From Bacteroidia bacterium (lineage in GTDB: Bacteria > Bacteroidota > Bacteroidia > Bacteroidales > Azobacteroidaceae), in NCBI GenBank assembly GCA_025996815.1, contig BNTT01000142.1:1-8287 (forward strand): a stretch of 8,287 nucleotides of DNA, given 5' to 3'. A model generated the notes under the pieces. The model searched no databases, was not told the DNA's origin, and worked only from the letters and a program-made list of their open reading frames with translations. Made by a program: the position numbers and the translations under genes. Below, piece by piece: positions 1-6,695 of this stretch (its first letter is position 1; every line of letters begins with the position of its first letter).

Positions 1-123
1 TTAAACGGGGCAATACAAGAGTTAAAAACAATCGGAAGAGGTTACAGAAATACCGCTAATTTCAGAACGGCTATTCTCTTCTTTAACGGTGATTTAATGC
101 TCTTTCCACACAATTCCCAGTAG
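1..123 (+). CDS. Transposase C-terminus, partial (ISL3-like)
   Basis: Frame 1 is open from the first base to the TAG at 121-123 and gives the last 40 residues of a transposase. The stretch NGAIQELKTIGRGYRN followed by ANFRTAILF matches the style of the ISL3 (DDE_Tnp_ISL3) C-terminus, where an N-G-x-I/E helix is followed by a G-Y-R-N-x-x-x-F-R motif. The catalytic DDE residues are upstream and not visible. The family call rests on this tail only. The same peptide is encoded at the right edge on the other strand, so this is one of two copies. Confidence 0.65.
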   Translation, partial: LNGAIQELKTIGRGYRNTANFRTAILFFNGDLMLFPHNSQ

Positions 124-127
124 AACC
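1..127 (+). mobile_element. Right end of an IS element (probably ISL3 family), left copy
   Basis: This is the inner end of an insertion sequence that continues beyond the left edge. It carries the transposase tail and stops four bases after the TAG codon, at ...TAGAACC. Read inward from that edge, the IS end begins GGTTCTACTGGGAATTG, which resembles the GG-starting terminal repeats of ISL3-family elements (from memory, not searched). Positions 3-127 match the reverse complement of 8163-8287 with a single difference (45 versus 8245), and the match stops at 127/128, which fixes the boundary of the element. Target duplications cannot be judged because the other end of the element is outside the window. 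Confidence 0.75.
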
Positions 128-140
128 GTTTTCTTTATTT

Positions 141-1445
141 TCACAATTCAGACAAATAGTTGCCAATAATGTAAAGCGGCACATTGGTCATCCACGCTTC
201 TTGACGGAAATCAGAAAGAGATGTGCGAATGGCGGTTTGCGGTTTGTATTTTTCGCAAAAGAGTTTGAAACTTTTGGCTTGAAGATTTTCCCCCGCCTTC
301 ACTTCAATCGGAATAATGTCATCGTTCTCATTTTGAATCACAAAGTCGATTTCATATTTGCTTTTCTCAAACGGGAAATAATAGGGCATCAAGTCCTCGT
401 TTAATCTGAGTTGCTGAAAAACAAACTGTTCTGTCAGTGCGCCTTTAAATTCGGTAAAAACATCGTTGCCGTTAATCAACGTTTTGGCATTGAGCCTCGA
501 CATGGCACCAAGCAAACCAATATCGTTGTGATAAAGTTTGAATGCCGACAGTTCCTGATAGGCAACAAGCGGCAATGCGGGTTTTGAAACGCTGTAAATT
601 TTGTGCAGCAAGCCCGAATCGACAAGCCATTGGATTGCCAATTCAAAATCCTTTGCCCGCGCTCCTTCCTTGATTACGCCATAAATAAATTTCTTGTTTT
701 CTTTTGCCAACTGCGAAGGCACGCTGTCCCAAAGCAGATTGATACGCGGCAACATTTCCTTTGGTGCGTGTTTTGAAAAGTCGCTACGGTAAGTTCTAAT
801 AATTTTGTTTTGCAGTTGTCGCGCCATTTTCCAGTCTCTGTGTTCGGCAAAATGGGCTACCACTTCGGGCATACCGCCAACATAAAAGTAATAGCGAAGA
901 TATTCCTTGAATTTTTCGGTAAAAGAGGGTAAAGCCGTCCAAAGTTTTTCGTCTAAAATTCGTGCCAACCCGTTTTCGTTCATAGCAAGCAAAAATTCGT
1001 AAAATGACATCGGGCAAAGTTCCAAAAAATCGACTTTTCCAACAGGGAATGACTCGTTTTCGTGCAAATTGATGCCCAAAAGCGAGCCTGCGGCGATAAT
1101 TTGATATTCGGGTGCATCTTCGTAAAAATATTTCAACGAAGTAATTCCCCGCGGTGCGGTTTGAATTTCGTCCAAAACAATAAGCGTGTCCTCCGGCGTA
1201 ATTTTGAGGTCGGAATAGAGTTCAAAATTGGTAATTAGTCGCTTAACGTCAAGGTCAGGCAAAAACAGTTCTCTCAAGGCGGTGGCTCGTTCAAAATTGA
1301 TATACACCATTTGCCGGTATTCTGTTTTTCCAAACTCCTGAATGAGCCAAGTTTTTCCCACTTGCCGTGCACCTAAAAACACAAGTGGTTTTCTGTTGCT
1401 ACTTAACTTCCAATTTATCAGATTTTTAATGCGTATTCTATACAT
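141..1445 (-). CDS. AAA_14/DUF4143 family P-loop ATPase
   Basis: This is a complete 434-residue ATPase of the AAA_14 plus DUF4143 architecture common in Bacteroidota. The N-terminal ATPase domain has Walker A GARQVGKT (residues 25-32), Walker B LIVLDEIQ (88-95) and a sensor-like IIAAGSLLG (116-124). The C-terminal DUF4143 part ends in a PD-(D/E)xK-like pattern, EID at 365-367 and IEVKAG at 380-385, so a nuclease-type fold is likely. The cellular role of the family is unsettled; ATP-dependent nucleic-acid or defence functions have been suggested. The start ATG at 1443-1445 is preceded in frame by TAG 33 bp upstream, which rules out a longer protein. The gene has its own promoter behind a 33-bp tandem repeat, and its stop lies 13 bp from the left IS. 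No frameshift or missing motif is seen. Confidence 0.88.
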   Translation of the reverse strand: MYRIRIKNLINWKLSSNRKPLVFLGARQVGKTWLIQEFGKTEYRQMVYINFERATALRELFLPDLDVKRLITNFELYSDLKITPEDTLIVLDEIQTAPRGITSLKYFYEDAPEYQIIAAGSLLGINLHENESFPVGKVDFLELCPMSFYEFLLAMNENGLARILDEKLWTALPSFTEKFKEYLRYYFYVGGMPEVVAHFAEHRDWKMARQLQNKIIRTYRSDFSKHAPKEMLPRINLLWDSVPSQLAKENKKFIYGVIKEGARAKDFELAIQWLVDSGLLHKIYSVSKPALPLVAYQELSAFKLYHNDIGLLGAMSRLNAKTLINGNDVFTEFKGALTEQFVFQQLRLNEDLMPYYFPFEKSKYEIDFVIQNENDDIIPIEVKAGENLQAKSFKLFCEKYKPQTAIRTSLSDFRQEAWMTNVPLYIIGNYLSEL

Positions 1446-1572
1446 TTTTTCTGAGTTTATATGCGGAAATATCTACACTTTTTCTGAGTTTATATATGAA
1501 AATATCTACATTTTTTCTTACTTAAAATTCCTGCAAAGGTACACTTTTTCTGACATAAAACCAAATTAATTC
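1441..1572. repeat. Four tandem 33-bp units in the leader and promoter of the ATPase gene
   Basis: Units start at 1441, 1474, 1507 and 1540, exactly 33 bp apart, each opening with TACAYTTTTTCT on the plus strand. Units 1 and 2 differ at only four of 33 positions; units 3 and 4 keep mainly the first 12-15 bases. On the minus strand each conserved part reads AGAAAAARTGTA. In unit 1 this is the real start (ATG TAT). In units 2 and 3 the same spot is GTG TAG and ATG TAG, start-stop pairs in frame with the gene. The promoter box overlaps the unit 3/4 junction. The units may be regulator sites or remnants of leader duplication. Confidence 0.8.
1534..1565 (-). promoter_or_regulatory. Bacteroidota-type promoter for the ATPase gene
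   Basis: On the minus strand, TTTG (1565-1562) is followed after exactly 20 bp by TACCTTTG (1541-1534), matching the -33 TTTG and -7 TAnnTTTG elements of the main Bacteroidota sigma factor. Transcription would begin a few bases further on, near 1527, leaving a leader of about 80 nt made of the 33-bp units. It lies between the stop of the lipoprotein gene (1581) and the ATPase start. Confidence 0.65.
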
Positions 1573-1580
1573 ATCATCTA

Positions 1581-3944
1581 TCAATCACCAAACGTTCCTG
1601 CCGGAACAATAAGCCAAGCCTCATCCTTTTGCAAGCCAAGAGAAATGCTCTTGCCATCAGTCGCAACATCACGCTGCAGCAGTTTATTCCCTTCTATCGT
1701 GATTTGGTAGATGTCAACTGCCTTGCGCGATTTCCATTCGGATGGAAATTGCCATGTTTTTTGTTCGTAACCCTCCGTGCTGTAAGCCACAATCGCAGGC
1801 TGAGGCATCCACAGGGCGGGGATAAACAGGTCGCCATTCTGCCGAAGCAAGTTGCCGTTTTGCTTGATTGTATATTCCCCGGCGGCATCATAGCGGGTGG
1901 TCACACCCTTTGCAAAATGCACTTCGCTATACGCCGGTTGGCGGATATATTCTAACCGTTGCAGGCTATTGAGATAATACCAGGTTAATGTTTGTGTGCA
2001 AAACTCGCGGACGAAACCGGAGAGTTGCTGCGGGTCATTGAGAAAAATTCCCTCACCCAACATACTCGTCCCAAAAAGCAATCCCTTTTCGCCGCCGGTT
2101 GTGCCGCCGCAATAGTAGGAAGCGGGCCACTTCATATATTCCTCCGGCGAAAGGCGGAACGACCACGCCGCAGGTTGCAGTCCCTCAAAAGCCGAAAACC
2201 GCCGATGGTGTGTCTCTTCGCAGGTCACATCAATCCCTTTGGCATCCCAATATCTGAAAATCTTGCGCTGCGTTTCTTCCTCCTCTTGGGCGGTATATCC
2301 AAGGTAAGGGCTGATGGGGCTACCGTCGGGTTTAGTGGGCGACCAGGTATGAAAAGCGTCGATATGCACAGTGCCCGCTTTCGCCACCGGCAACATATCG
2401 CAAAGCGCATCAATCCGCTTTTGCGCAAAGCCCGTTTTCCACTCCTGCGTATAACTGATAGGCCAGCCCCAATCGCTCTGTATCGGCGAGCCATCAACAT
2501 TGCGGGCAATGATGTTGTTTTCCATATAAGTATCCCACAGCGGGCTGTCGTCGTAGGCATCAAGCATATTGAGATGCAGGCTCACGGTGGTGTTATATTT
2601 ACCGGCTTCATACATCAGCCATTTCATACTTTCAAGTGCGGATCCATCTTGCGGACGTTTCAGTTTGGGATTCACTTCGCCCCAGGCAGGATATTTGGAG
2701 TCGTGACCATTATATTGCCATCCCACCAAATAAACTATCTTGGGAATACCCAAAGAGAGTTTATCAGCACGCCGAATGATGTCCAAGGCTTGTTCAAAAT
2801 CAGTATAAACATGCGATTCGCCCTTGTCCCGCGATTTAACAAAGTCATATTCTTTGACGGCATCCACACCCGACAGAAACATCTTCATCATCAGCGTTTG
2901 ATGATAGGCGTGTCGCCAAGCGATTTCCGGCTGTGGATACTGATTAGGTGCTTTTATTACAAGAGGTGCTTTTTCGTGCATCATCAAATCCTCTATTTCC
3001 TTTGTAACGTCCTCAACCGGCATCATCCACGTCAGATATTCGTGACTGCCATTGGGGTCGTCCCGCCACGAATTGGCACCGTTTTGTTCCATCTTAATCT
3101 GCCCCTTCACAGTGTTAAAATACCTGTCAGCACCACGAACGGCAACCAATACGGCTGTTTGGTCCCAACTACACCGCCCTTCGGGGTCATCCTGCCGAAG
3201 ACATATCGTAAACGCCTCTTTAACAGGCGTATTTTGAATATTGGAAGCAACCAACCGCTTCCCGGTAAGGATATTTTCCCCAATTTCAAAACCGCTGAAA
3301 GTAATCGGGGAAGTCCATTGCTCAAACACAGCAGCCGAAGCAAGCGTATCAATATGAACATTATATTCCCGCCCTTCGGGAAATTTACCTGCCATCGAAA
3401 CCAATCTCTTCACCTTACGAGCAATCAATTCTTTCCCATTCAATGGACTATAATGGTCAGGCGGCGACTGCATCAAAGCAACCAGATTGGTAAAAAACCC
3501 AACCGTAACCACCACCACCGACGAATCAGGCTCACCGGCAAGAATGCGACGATAAACAGGCACCGCATCAGGCACATCATCCATCGAATTGATACGATGC
3601 ACAAAATGAGCCGCCAACGCCTCCGTCCACTTTTCGGCGTGCCCATCTTCCTGAACAGTCCCCACAACCGGCGCCCCAATCGGCAGTTCAGGACGACCAT
3701 AATAATGATTGACAGCATCAATACAAATGCTTGTAAGCGGATACCGATTACTCGCCACAGTAGCCAAAATACGCGCCTCGCCCCGGTCAGCCAAAGCATG
3801 CAAAACAGTCAAAGCCCCCACATCATCATAATCAGGACCCAAATCCGTATCAAAAATCACCGAAACAGGCGGTTTCCCCTCCTGCCGGCACGAAGAAACA
3901 GCCAACACCATGGCTGCAAATAACAATACAATTTGTCTTTTCAT
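1581..3944 (-). CDS. Exported lipoprotein: nucleoside hydrolase fused to a GH101-like glycoside hydrolase
   Basis: This 787-residue protein has two catalytic-looking domains. Residues 1-19 form a lipoprotein signal with lipobox VSSC and Cys19. Residues about 27-325 look like a nucleoside hydrolase (N-ribosyl hydrolysis): the Ca-binding Asp cluster DTDLGPDYDD at 32-41, a GFFTNL segment in place of the usual GPLTNL, and an N-x-H-I-D-x-x-A-A motif typical of the C-terminal Asp site. Residues about 330-787 resemble endo-alpha-N-acetylgalactosaminidase (GH101) barrels: GWQYNGHDS at 408-416 recalls the GWQ..GHDSGH motif, VHIDAFH at 526-532 offers D529 as candidate nucleophile, and E576 or E577 is a candidate acid. 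The GH family is from motif memory; a related alpha-amylase-like barrel is possible. The usual nucleoside hydrolase is only about 300-350 residues. The gene follows the DUF2490 gene by 27 bp with no promoter seen between, so the two are probably co-transcribed. Confidence 0.75.
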   Translation of the reverse strand: MKRQIVLLFAAMVLAVSSCRQEGKPPVSVIFDTDLGPDYDDVGALTVLHALADRGEARILATVASNRYPLTSICIDAVNHYYGRPELPIGAPVVGTVQEDGHAEKWTEALAAHFVHRINSMDDVPDAVPVYRRILAGEPDSSVVVVTVGFFTNLVALMQSPPDHYSPLNGKELIARKVKRLVSMAGKFPEGREYNVHIDTLASAAVFEQWTSPITFSGFEIGENILTGKRLVASNIQNTPVKEAFTICLRQDDPEGRCSWDQTAVLVAVRGADRYFNTVKGQIKMEQNGANSWRDDPNGSHEYLTWMMPVEDVTKEIEDLMMHEKAPLVIKAPNQYPQPEIAWRHAYHQTLMMKMFLSGVDAVKEYDFVKSRDKGESHVYTDFEQALDIIRRADKLSLGIPKIVYLVGWQYNGHDSKYPAWGEVNPKLKRPQDGSALESMKWLMYEAGKYNTTVSLHLNMLDAYDDSPLWDTYMENNIIARNVDGSPIQSDWGWPISYTQEWKTGFAQKRIDALCDMLPVAKAGTVHIDAFHTWSPTKPDGSPISPYLGYTAQEEEETQRKIFRYWDAKGIDVTCEETHHRRFSAFEGLQPAAWSFRLSPEEYMKWPASYYCGGTTGGEKGLLFGTSMLGEGIFLNDPQQLSGFVREFCTQTLTWYYLNSLQRLEYIRQPAYSEVHFAKGVTTRYDAAGEYTIKQNGNLLRQNGDLFIPALWMPQPAIVAYSTEGYEQKTWQFPSEWKSRKAVDIYQITIEGNKLLQRDVATDGKSISLGLQKDEAWLIVPAGTFGD

Positions 3945-3971
3945 ATCTTTATATATTAATGTTTATTTTTC

Positions 3972-4655
3972 CTAAAAAGCGAAATTATAATCGACAGCAA
4001 GGATATTCCGCCCAAAAGGACTCGTCCGATAATCCTCCCGCAGGTAATATATATCCAGCGTCTGACGACCGAAGGCATACGAACATCCGGCATAGTAGCG
4101 GATTTTCGTGAATCGCTCTGCCACGGAGCTTAGCGCATGATAAGGTTCCACCGCCACAAAGGGCTTCAGGCTGCTTTCCCCTATCCGATAGCCGACTTTC
4201 AGTCTGTTTCTGGCTTCCCAATACGGCTCGTTCCATTGCGTAAACGTATTCATCACCCGCGTGCGAAAACTTGCCGAAAGCGACCCTGTGCGGTAGGAAA
4301 AGATGGCTTCCGGATAATAGCGGTGTTCCGGACTGTATCCGCCATCCGGCTCCCTGTTCATAAAAAATTCATAGCCCACGCCCACCTTGATATGTGGATT
4401 GAAAACATAATCCGCAATGACCGTCCCACACCACAGCGAAGTTTCTCTAAAATTCTCCCTGCTCCTGTATTCCAGCGCATATATCGCCTCCCATTTTCCG
4501 GCAAACGGTTTATGAGAAACGCTGGCGTAAGCCCATAAACCGGCATCCTGTTCTTTGCGGTCGCCGGCTTTCATTGCTAATATACAAAAGCAGAAAAAAA
4601 ACAGAAGTGCCGCTATCCTGTTGCTGTTCATTATCTTCTCAATTGACTTTTTCAT
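3972..4655 (-). CDS. DUF2490-type outer-membrane beta-barrel protein
   Basis: This is a protein of about 227 residues with a basic N-terminus, a hydrophobic export segment (ALLFFFCFCILAMKAG) and a body of alternating aromatic strands typical of small barrels, ending in ...DYNFAF with the terminal Phe usual for outer-membrane proteins. The opening LWAYASVSHK and the W-E-A-I-Y-A-L-E-Y-R strand fit DUF2490 (PF10677), whose function is unknown. I chose the ATG at 4653-4655 because it overlaps the abiEii stop as ATGA. An ATG at 4665-4667 (four residues longer) and one at 4629-4631 (a shorter, tidier signal peptide) are alternatives. The gene precedes the lipoprotein gene by 27 bp, so the two envelope proteins may be partners at the outer membrane. 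Base composition is richer in G+C than abiEii. Confidence 0.75.
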   Translation of the reverse strand: MKKSIEKIMNSNRIAALLFFFCFCILAMKAGDRKEQDAGLWAYASVSHKPFAGKWEAIYALEYRSRENFRETSLWCGTVIADYVFNPHIKVGVGYEFFMNREPDGGYSPEHRYYPEAIFSYRTGSLSASFRTRVMNTFTQWNEPYWEARNRLKVGYRIGESSLKPFVAVEPYHALSSVAERFTKIRYYAGCSYAFGRQTLDIYYLREDYRTSPFGRNILAVDYNFAF

Positions 4656-5452
4656 TTTTTTAACCATTTTCTAAAATGCCGACCTAATTCTCTTGAAACT
4701 TGCTCAAAAGGCGGCAAATCCTTTATTTGCTCTTTAATCGAACTTTCCCAACGCGACTTGAATGCGGGCAAAATCTTTTCAATCCGTTTTTCCAAACTAT
4801 CGGAATTTAGACCTTTGTAGTTGGCTTTTACCTCAAATTCAGCAATATAATCACTCATTTCAAGTTCTTCTATTTCAGAAAGATACCATAAATCGTAAAA
4901 ATCACGGGGTTGCTGCCGTGATAATAAAGAGCGCAGTTTTTCCGTCATTACTTCGGGCAAAGAGTAGCATTTCAAAACACTGTCAATATGGTCGGAATAG
5001 GTTGAAAATAAAGGTTTTATTTTCAATTCAAACTGTAAAAGTTCGTCTTTTGAAATATCTACTTTTACCCGTTTGCCTGTTCCTCCTAATACTCCGTTAT
5101 AATTGATAAAAAAATTGATATTGCCTGTTTCGTGTTCACCAAACTCTGTGATAGACAATGATATATTCGCCTCTTCTTTTACAAAATCAAACGAATTTTC
5201 AAAAGCCGTTTTTATTTCGTCGTTGGTTTTCGTGTTGTCTAACAGCGTAAAATCCAAATCTTCCGAATGTCGATAATCTTCAAAATAAAATTTCTTCAAA
5301 ACCGTTCCACCTTTAAATGCAAGAATATCAGACAATAACCTGTTGTGAGCAATTCCTGTAAGTATCCACGACAGAATATAATCCTTTTCAATTTGCGTAT
5401 CGCGCACGCCTTCTGTTCGCGCTTTTTGCTGTATTTCGGCAGGTCGTATCAT
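4652..5452 (-). CDS. abiEii: AbiEii/AbiGii-family nucleotidyltransferase toxin
   Basis: This 266-residue protein has the motifs of the AbiEii toxin (PF08843), a DNA polymerase beta-like nucleotidyltransferase of type IV toxin-antitoxin and phage abortive-infection systems; relatives such as MenT transfer nucleotides to tRNA. Visible are QIEKDY (20-25), the NTase signature GGTVLKK (48-54) with SEDLDF (63-68), a third carboxylate in VKVDIS (129-134), and the helical motif TEKL (170-173) followed by RDFYDLW (183-189). All expected catalytic residues are present, so the toxin should be active. Its ATG overlaps the stop of abiEi by four bases (ATGA at 5452-5449), the usual translationally coupled AbiE order. 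Its own stop overlaps the next gene in the same way. Confidence 0.9.
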   Translation of the reverse strand: MIRPAEIQQKARTEGVRDTQIEKDYILSWILTGIAHNRLLSDILAFKGGTVLKKFYFEDYRHSEDLDFTLLDNTKTNDEIKTAFENSFDFVKEEANISLSITEFGEHETGNINFFINYNGVLGGTGKRVKVDISKDELLQFELKIKPLFSTYSDHIDSVLKCYSLPEVMTEKLRSLLSRQQPRDFYDLWYLSEIEELEMSDYIAEFEVKANYKGLNSDSLEKRIEKILPAFKSRWESSIKEQIKDLPPFEQVSRELGRHFRKWLKK

Positions 5453-6273
5453 GTTGAAATTGCTGATTTAATTGTTTCCATATCAACATTTTGTTGGATA
5501 TTCCAACGGGTAAGAATTTTACCCTCTCCGGGAGCTTCCGTATCAAGCACGGCAATAGAAGTTGAACGACTGTTTTGCAGCGTTCCGATAATCGGCGTTT
5601 CAATTTGCAAAACTTCAAGCAAATAGCCCAAACGCTTGATAACTACCTGCGCATCAAACTGTAAAGTGTATTTCAACAGCGTTTCATAGTTTATTTTATC
5701 TTTGGCAATAAAAATGGCTTTGGCTATTTCTACGATGCCGCCCGCATAATCGGGCTTGTAAAGGCAGTCAATGATTGTTTTTTCCAAATTACTGCAAAAC
5801 ACCTTGTTGAAATTATCAATCCAAACTTTTTTGTAACCAAAAAAATGTTTTTCATTGTGATAAATAAATTGAAATTTTACGCCTTTGATTGTTTTTTCTG
5901 ACGGCTTAACTTGCTTATTAATAACGATTTGTTCCTTCAATGAAGGTTGTGTAATAAGTTGGTGGATTTGCAAAGCAGAATAATAACCGATATAATACTC
6001 CTGCCCGACTAATGGCTCTGCAAGCAAATGCCAGTCGGGAATAAAGGTTTCGGAATCTTGCTCGTAAGGAATAATGTAATACACGCCGTCAGAAATACGC
6101 ATCAGCAAACCTTCGTCTGTCATACGCTTCAACTGCGCTCTGATTTGTATTTCAGACAAGTCCGAAAACATAGAATAAACCGCCTGCAAGGCAAACCAAC
6201 GCTTGTCTTGAGTATTCATTTCTGCAAGAATTTTTGCTGAAAATGCGGTTATATTTTTATGTTTTATATCCAT
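5449..6273 (-). CDS. abiEi: AbiEi-family antitoxin / autorepressor
   Basis: This 274-residue protein is placed directly upstream of and coupled to the AbiEii toxin. Residues about 26-70 form a winged-helix DNA-binding domain (a recognition helix around SEIQIRAQLKRMTDEG, then a wing with DGVYYIIP), as in AbiEi antitoxins. The rest matches the AbiEi C-terminal region: PLVGQEYYIGYYSALQIH (88-105) is the familiar G-Y-Y-S-A-L motif, and NLEKTIIDCLYKPDYAGG follows later. AbiEi proteins counteract the toxin without direct binding and repress their own operon through inverted repeats; the palindrome between promoter and start fits that. The ATG at 6271-6273 is the first good start after the promoter. 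Length is within the family range and nothing is broken. Confidence 0.88.
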   Translation of the reverse strand: MDIKHKNITAFSAKILAEMNTQDKRWFALQAVYSMFSDLSEIQIRAQLKRMTDEGLLMRISDGVYYIIPYEQDSETFIPDWHLLAEPLVGQEYYIGYYSALQIHQLITQPSLKEQIVINKQVKPSEKTIKGVKFQFIYHNEKHFFGYKKVWIDNFNKVFCSNLEKTIIDCLYKPDYAGGIVEIAKAIFIAKDKINYETLLKYTLQFDAQVVIKRLGYLLEVLQIETPIIGTLQNSRSTSIAVLDTEAPGEGKILTRWNIQQNVDMETIKSAIST

Positions 6274-6276
6274 AAT

Positions 6277-6293
6277 GTTACTTGTTTTGTAAC
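6277..6293. promoter_or_regulatory. Candidate AbiEi operator, GTTAC-N7-GTAAC
   Basis: A perfect 5-bp inverted repeat with a 7-bp spacer (GTTAC at 6277-6281, GTAAC at 6289-6293) lies between the -7 box and the abiEi start codon, just past the expected transcription start. Known AbiEi antitoxins bind inverted repeats in their own promoter, so repression by blocking RNA polymerase is a reasonable inference. The palindrome is short and could be chance. Confidence 0.45.
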
Positions 6294-6295
6294 TG

Positions 6296-6327
6296 CAAAG
6301 ATATGAAATATATTTTTATTTTACAAA
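6296..6327 (-). promoter_or_regulatory. Bacteroidota-type promoter for the abiE operon
   Basis: Minus-strand TTTG (6327-6324) is followed after exactly 20 bp by TATCTTTG (6303-6296), matching the -33 and -7 elements of the phylum. The predicted start of transcription falls in the palindrome at 6277-6293, giving a short leader of about 15-20 nt. It is the only good promoter I found upstream of the abiE, DUF2490 and lipoprotein genes. Confidence 0.65.
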
Positions 6328-6386
6328 TGGAGTTTTATTTTGTGTTGTGAGGGCATAAGATTTTTAGTTGATTACATTTCATTCCA

Positions 6387-6674
6387 TTAGGAATGGTGGC
6401 AAAAGCGAAAAAATTCGCCCGCCCCTTTCAGTTCGCCTACTTTTTTTGCTCTACTCCAACCTTTCAACTCTTTTTCTCGCTTTATTGCCAAATCGAAATA
6501 CGGTATTTCTTCGTAATAAATGCAATATTCAAGATTGTATTTATCTGTAAATGAATTTTTTGCCAAATGATTTTTATGTTCGTAAATTCTACGGCACAAG
6601 TCATTCGTAACGCCAACATATAGCGTTGTCTTGTTCTTATTGGTCATTATGTAAACATATCCGAAGTTTGTCAT
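6387..6674 (-). CDS. Small GIY-YIG domain protein
   Basis: This is a 95-residue single-domain protein of the UPF0213/YhbQ-like GIY-YIG group. It has GYVYI (5-9) and LYVGVTN (18-24) as the GIY...YIG strands, Arg28/Arg29 in the following helix, YEHKN at 31-35, and Glu67 in KREKELKGW as the metal-binding acid. All key residues are present, so nuclease activity is possible, though substrates of these stand-alone proteins are mostly unknown. It starts 21 bp after the TPR gene and may be co-transcribed with it. The last 15 or so residues (from about ELKGAG) differ from the usual ending and are encoded across a terminator-like hairpin, so the natural tail may be unconserved. Confidence 0.88.
   Translation of the reverse strand: MTNFGYVYIMTNKNKTTLYVGVTNDLCRRIYEHKNHLAKNSFTDKYNLEYCIYYEEIPYFDLAIKREKELKGWSRAKKVGELKGAGEFFRFCHHS
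6401..6418 (-). terminator. Possible intrinsic terminator inside the GIY-YIG 3' end
   Basis: On the minus strand GCGAA (6418-6414), a TTTT loop and TTCGC (6409-6405) form a 5-bp stem followed directly by TTTT (6404-6401). It lies 14 bp before the stop codon, so it would end the TPR/GIY-YIG transcript within the coding tail. The stem is short and the U-run is only four bases, so it is weak. Confidence 0.35.
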
Positions 6675-6695
6675 AGATTTTATTTTATTATCCTT

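Noticed and set aside
1342..1569. A 75-codon plus-strand frame over the 33-bp repeats
   Set aside because: It is open only because the repeat unit is a multiple of three. Its translation is a low-complexity FSEFI-type repeat and its first half is antisense to the ATPase gene.
1992..3923. A 643-codon open frame on the plus strand opposite the lipoprotein gene
   Set aside because: It lies wholly antisense to a gene with clear domains and a lipobox. Its translation is rich in His, Arg and Pro with no recognisable domain, as expected for a shadow frame in G+C-rich coding DNA.
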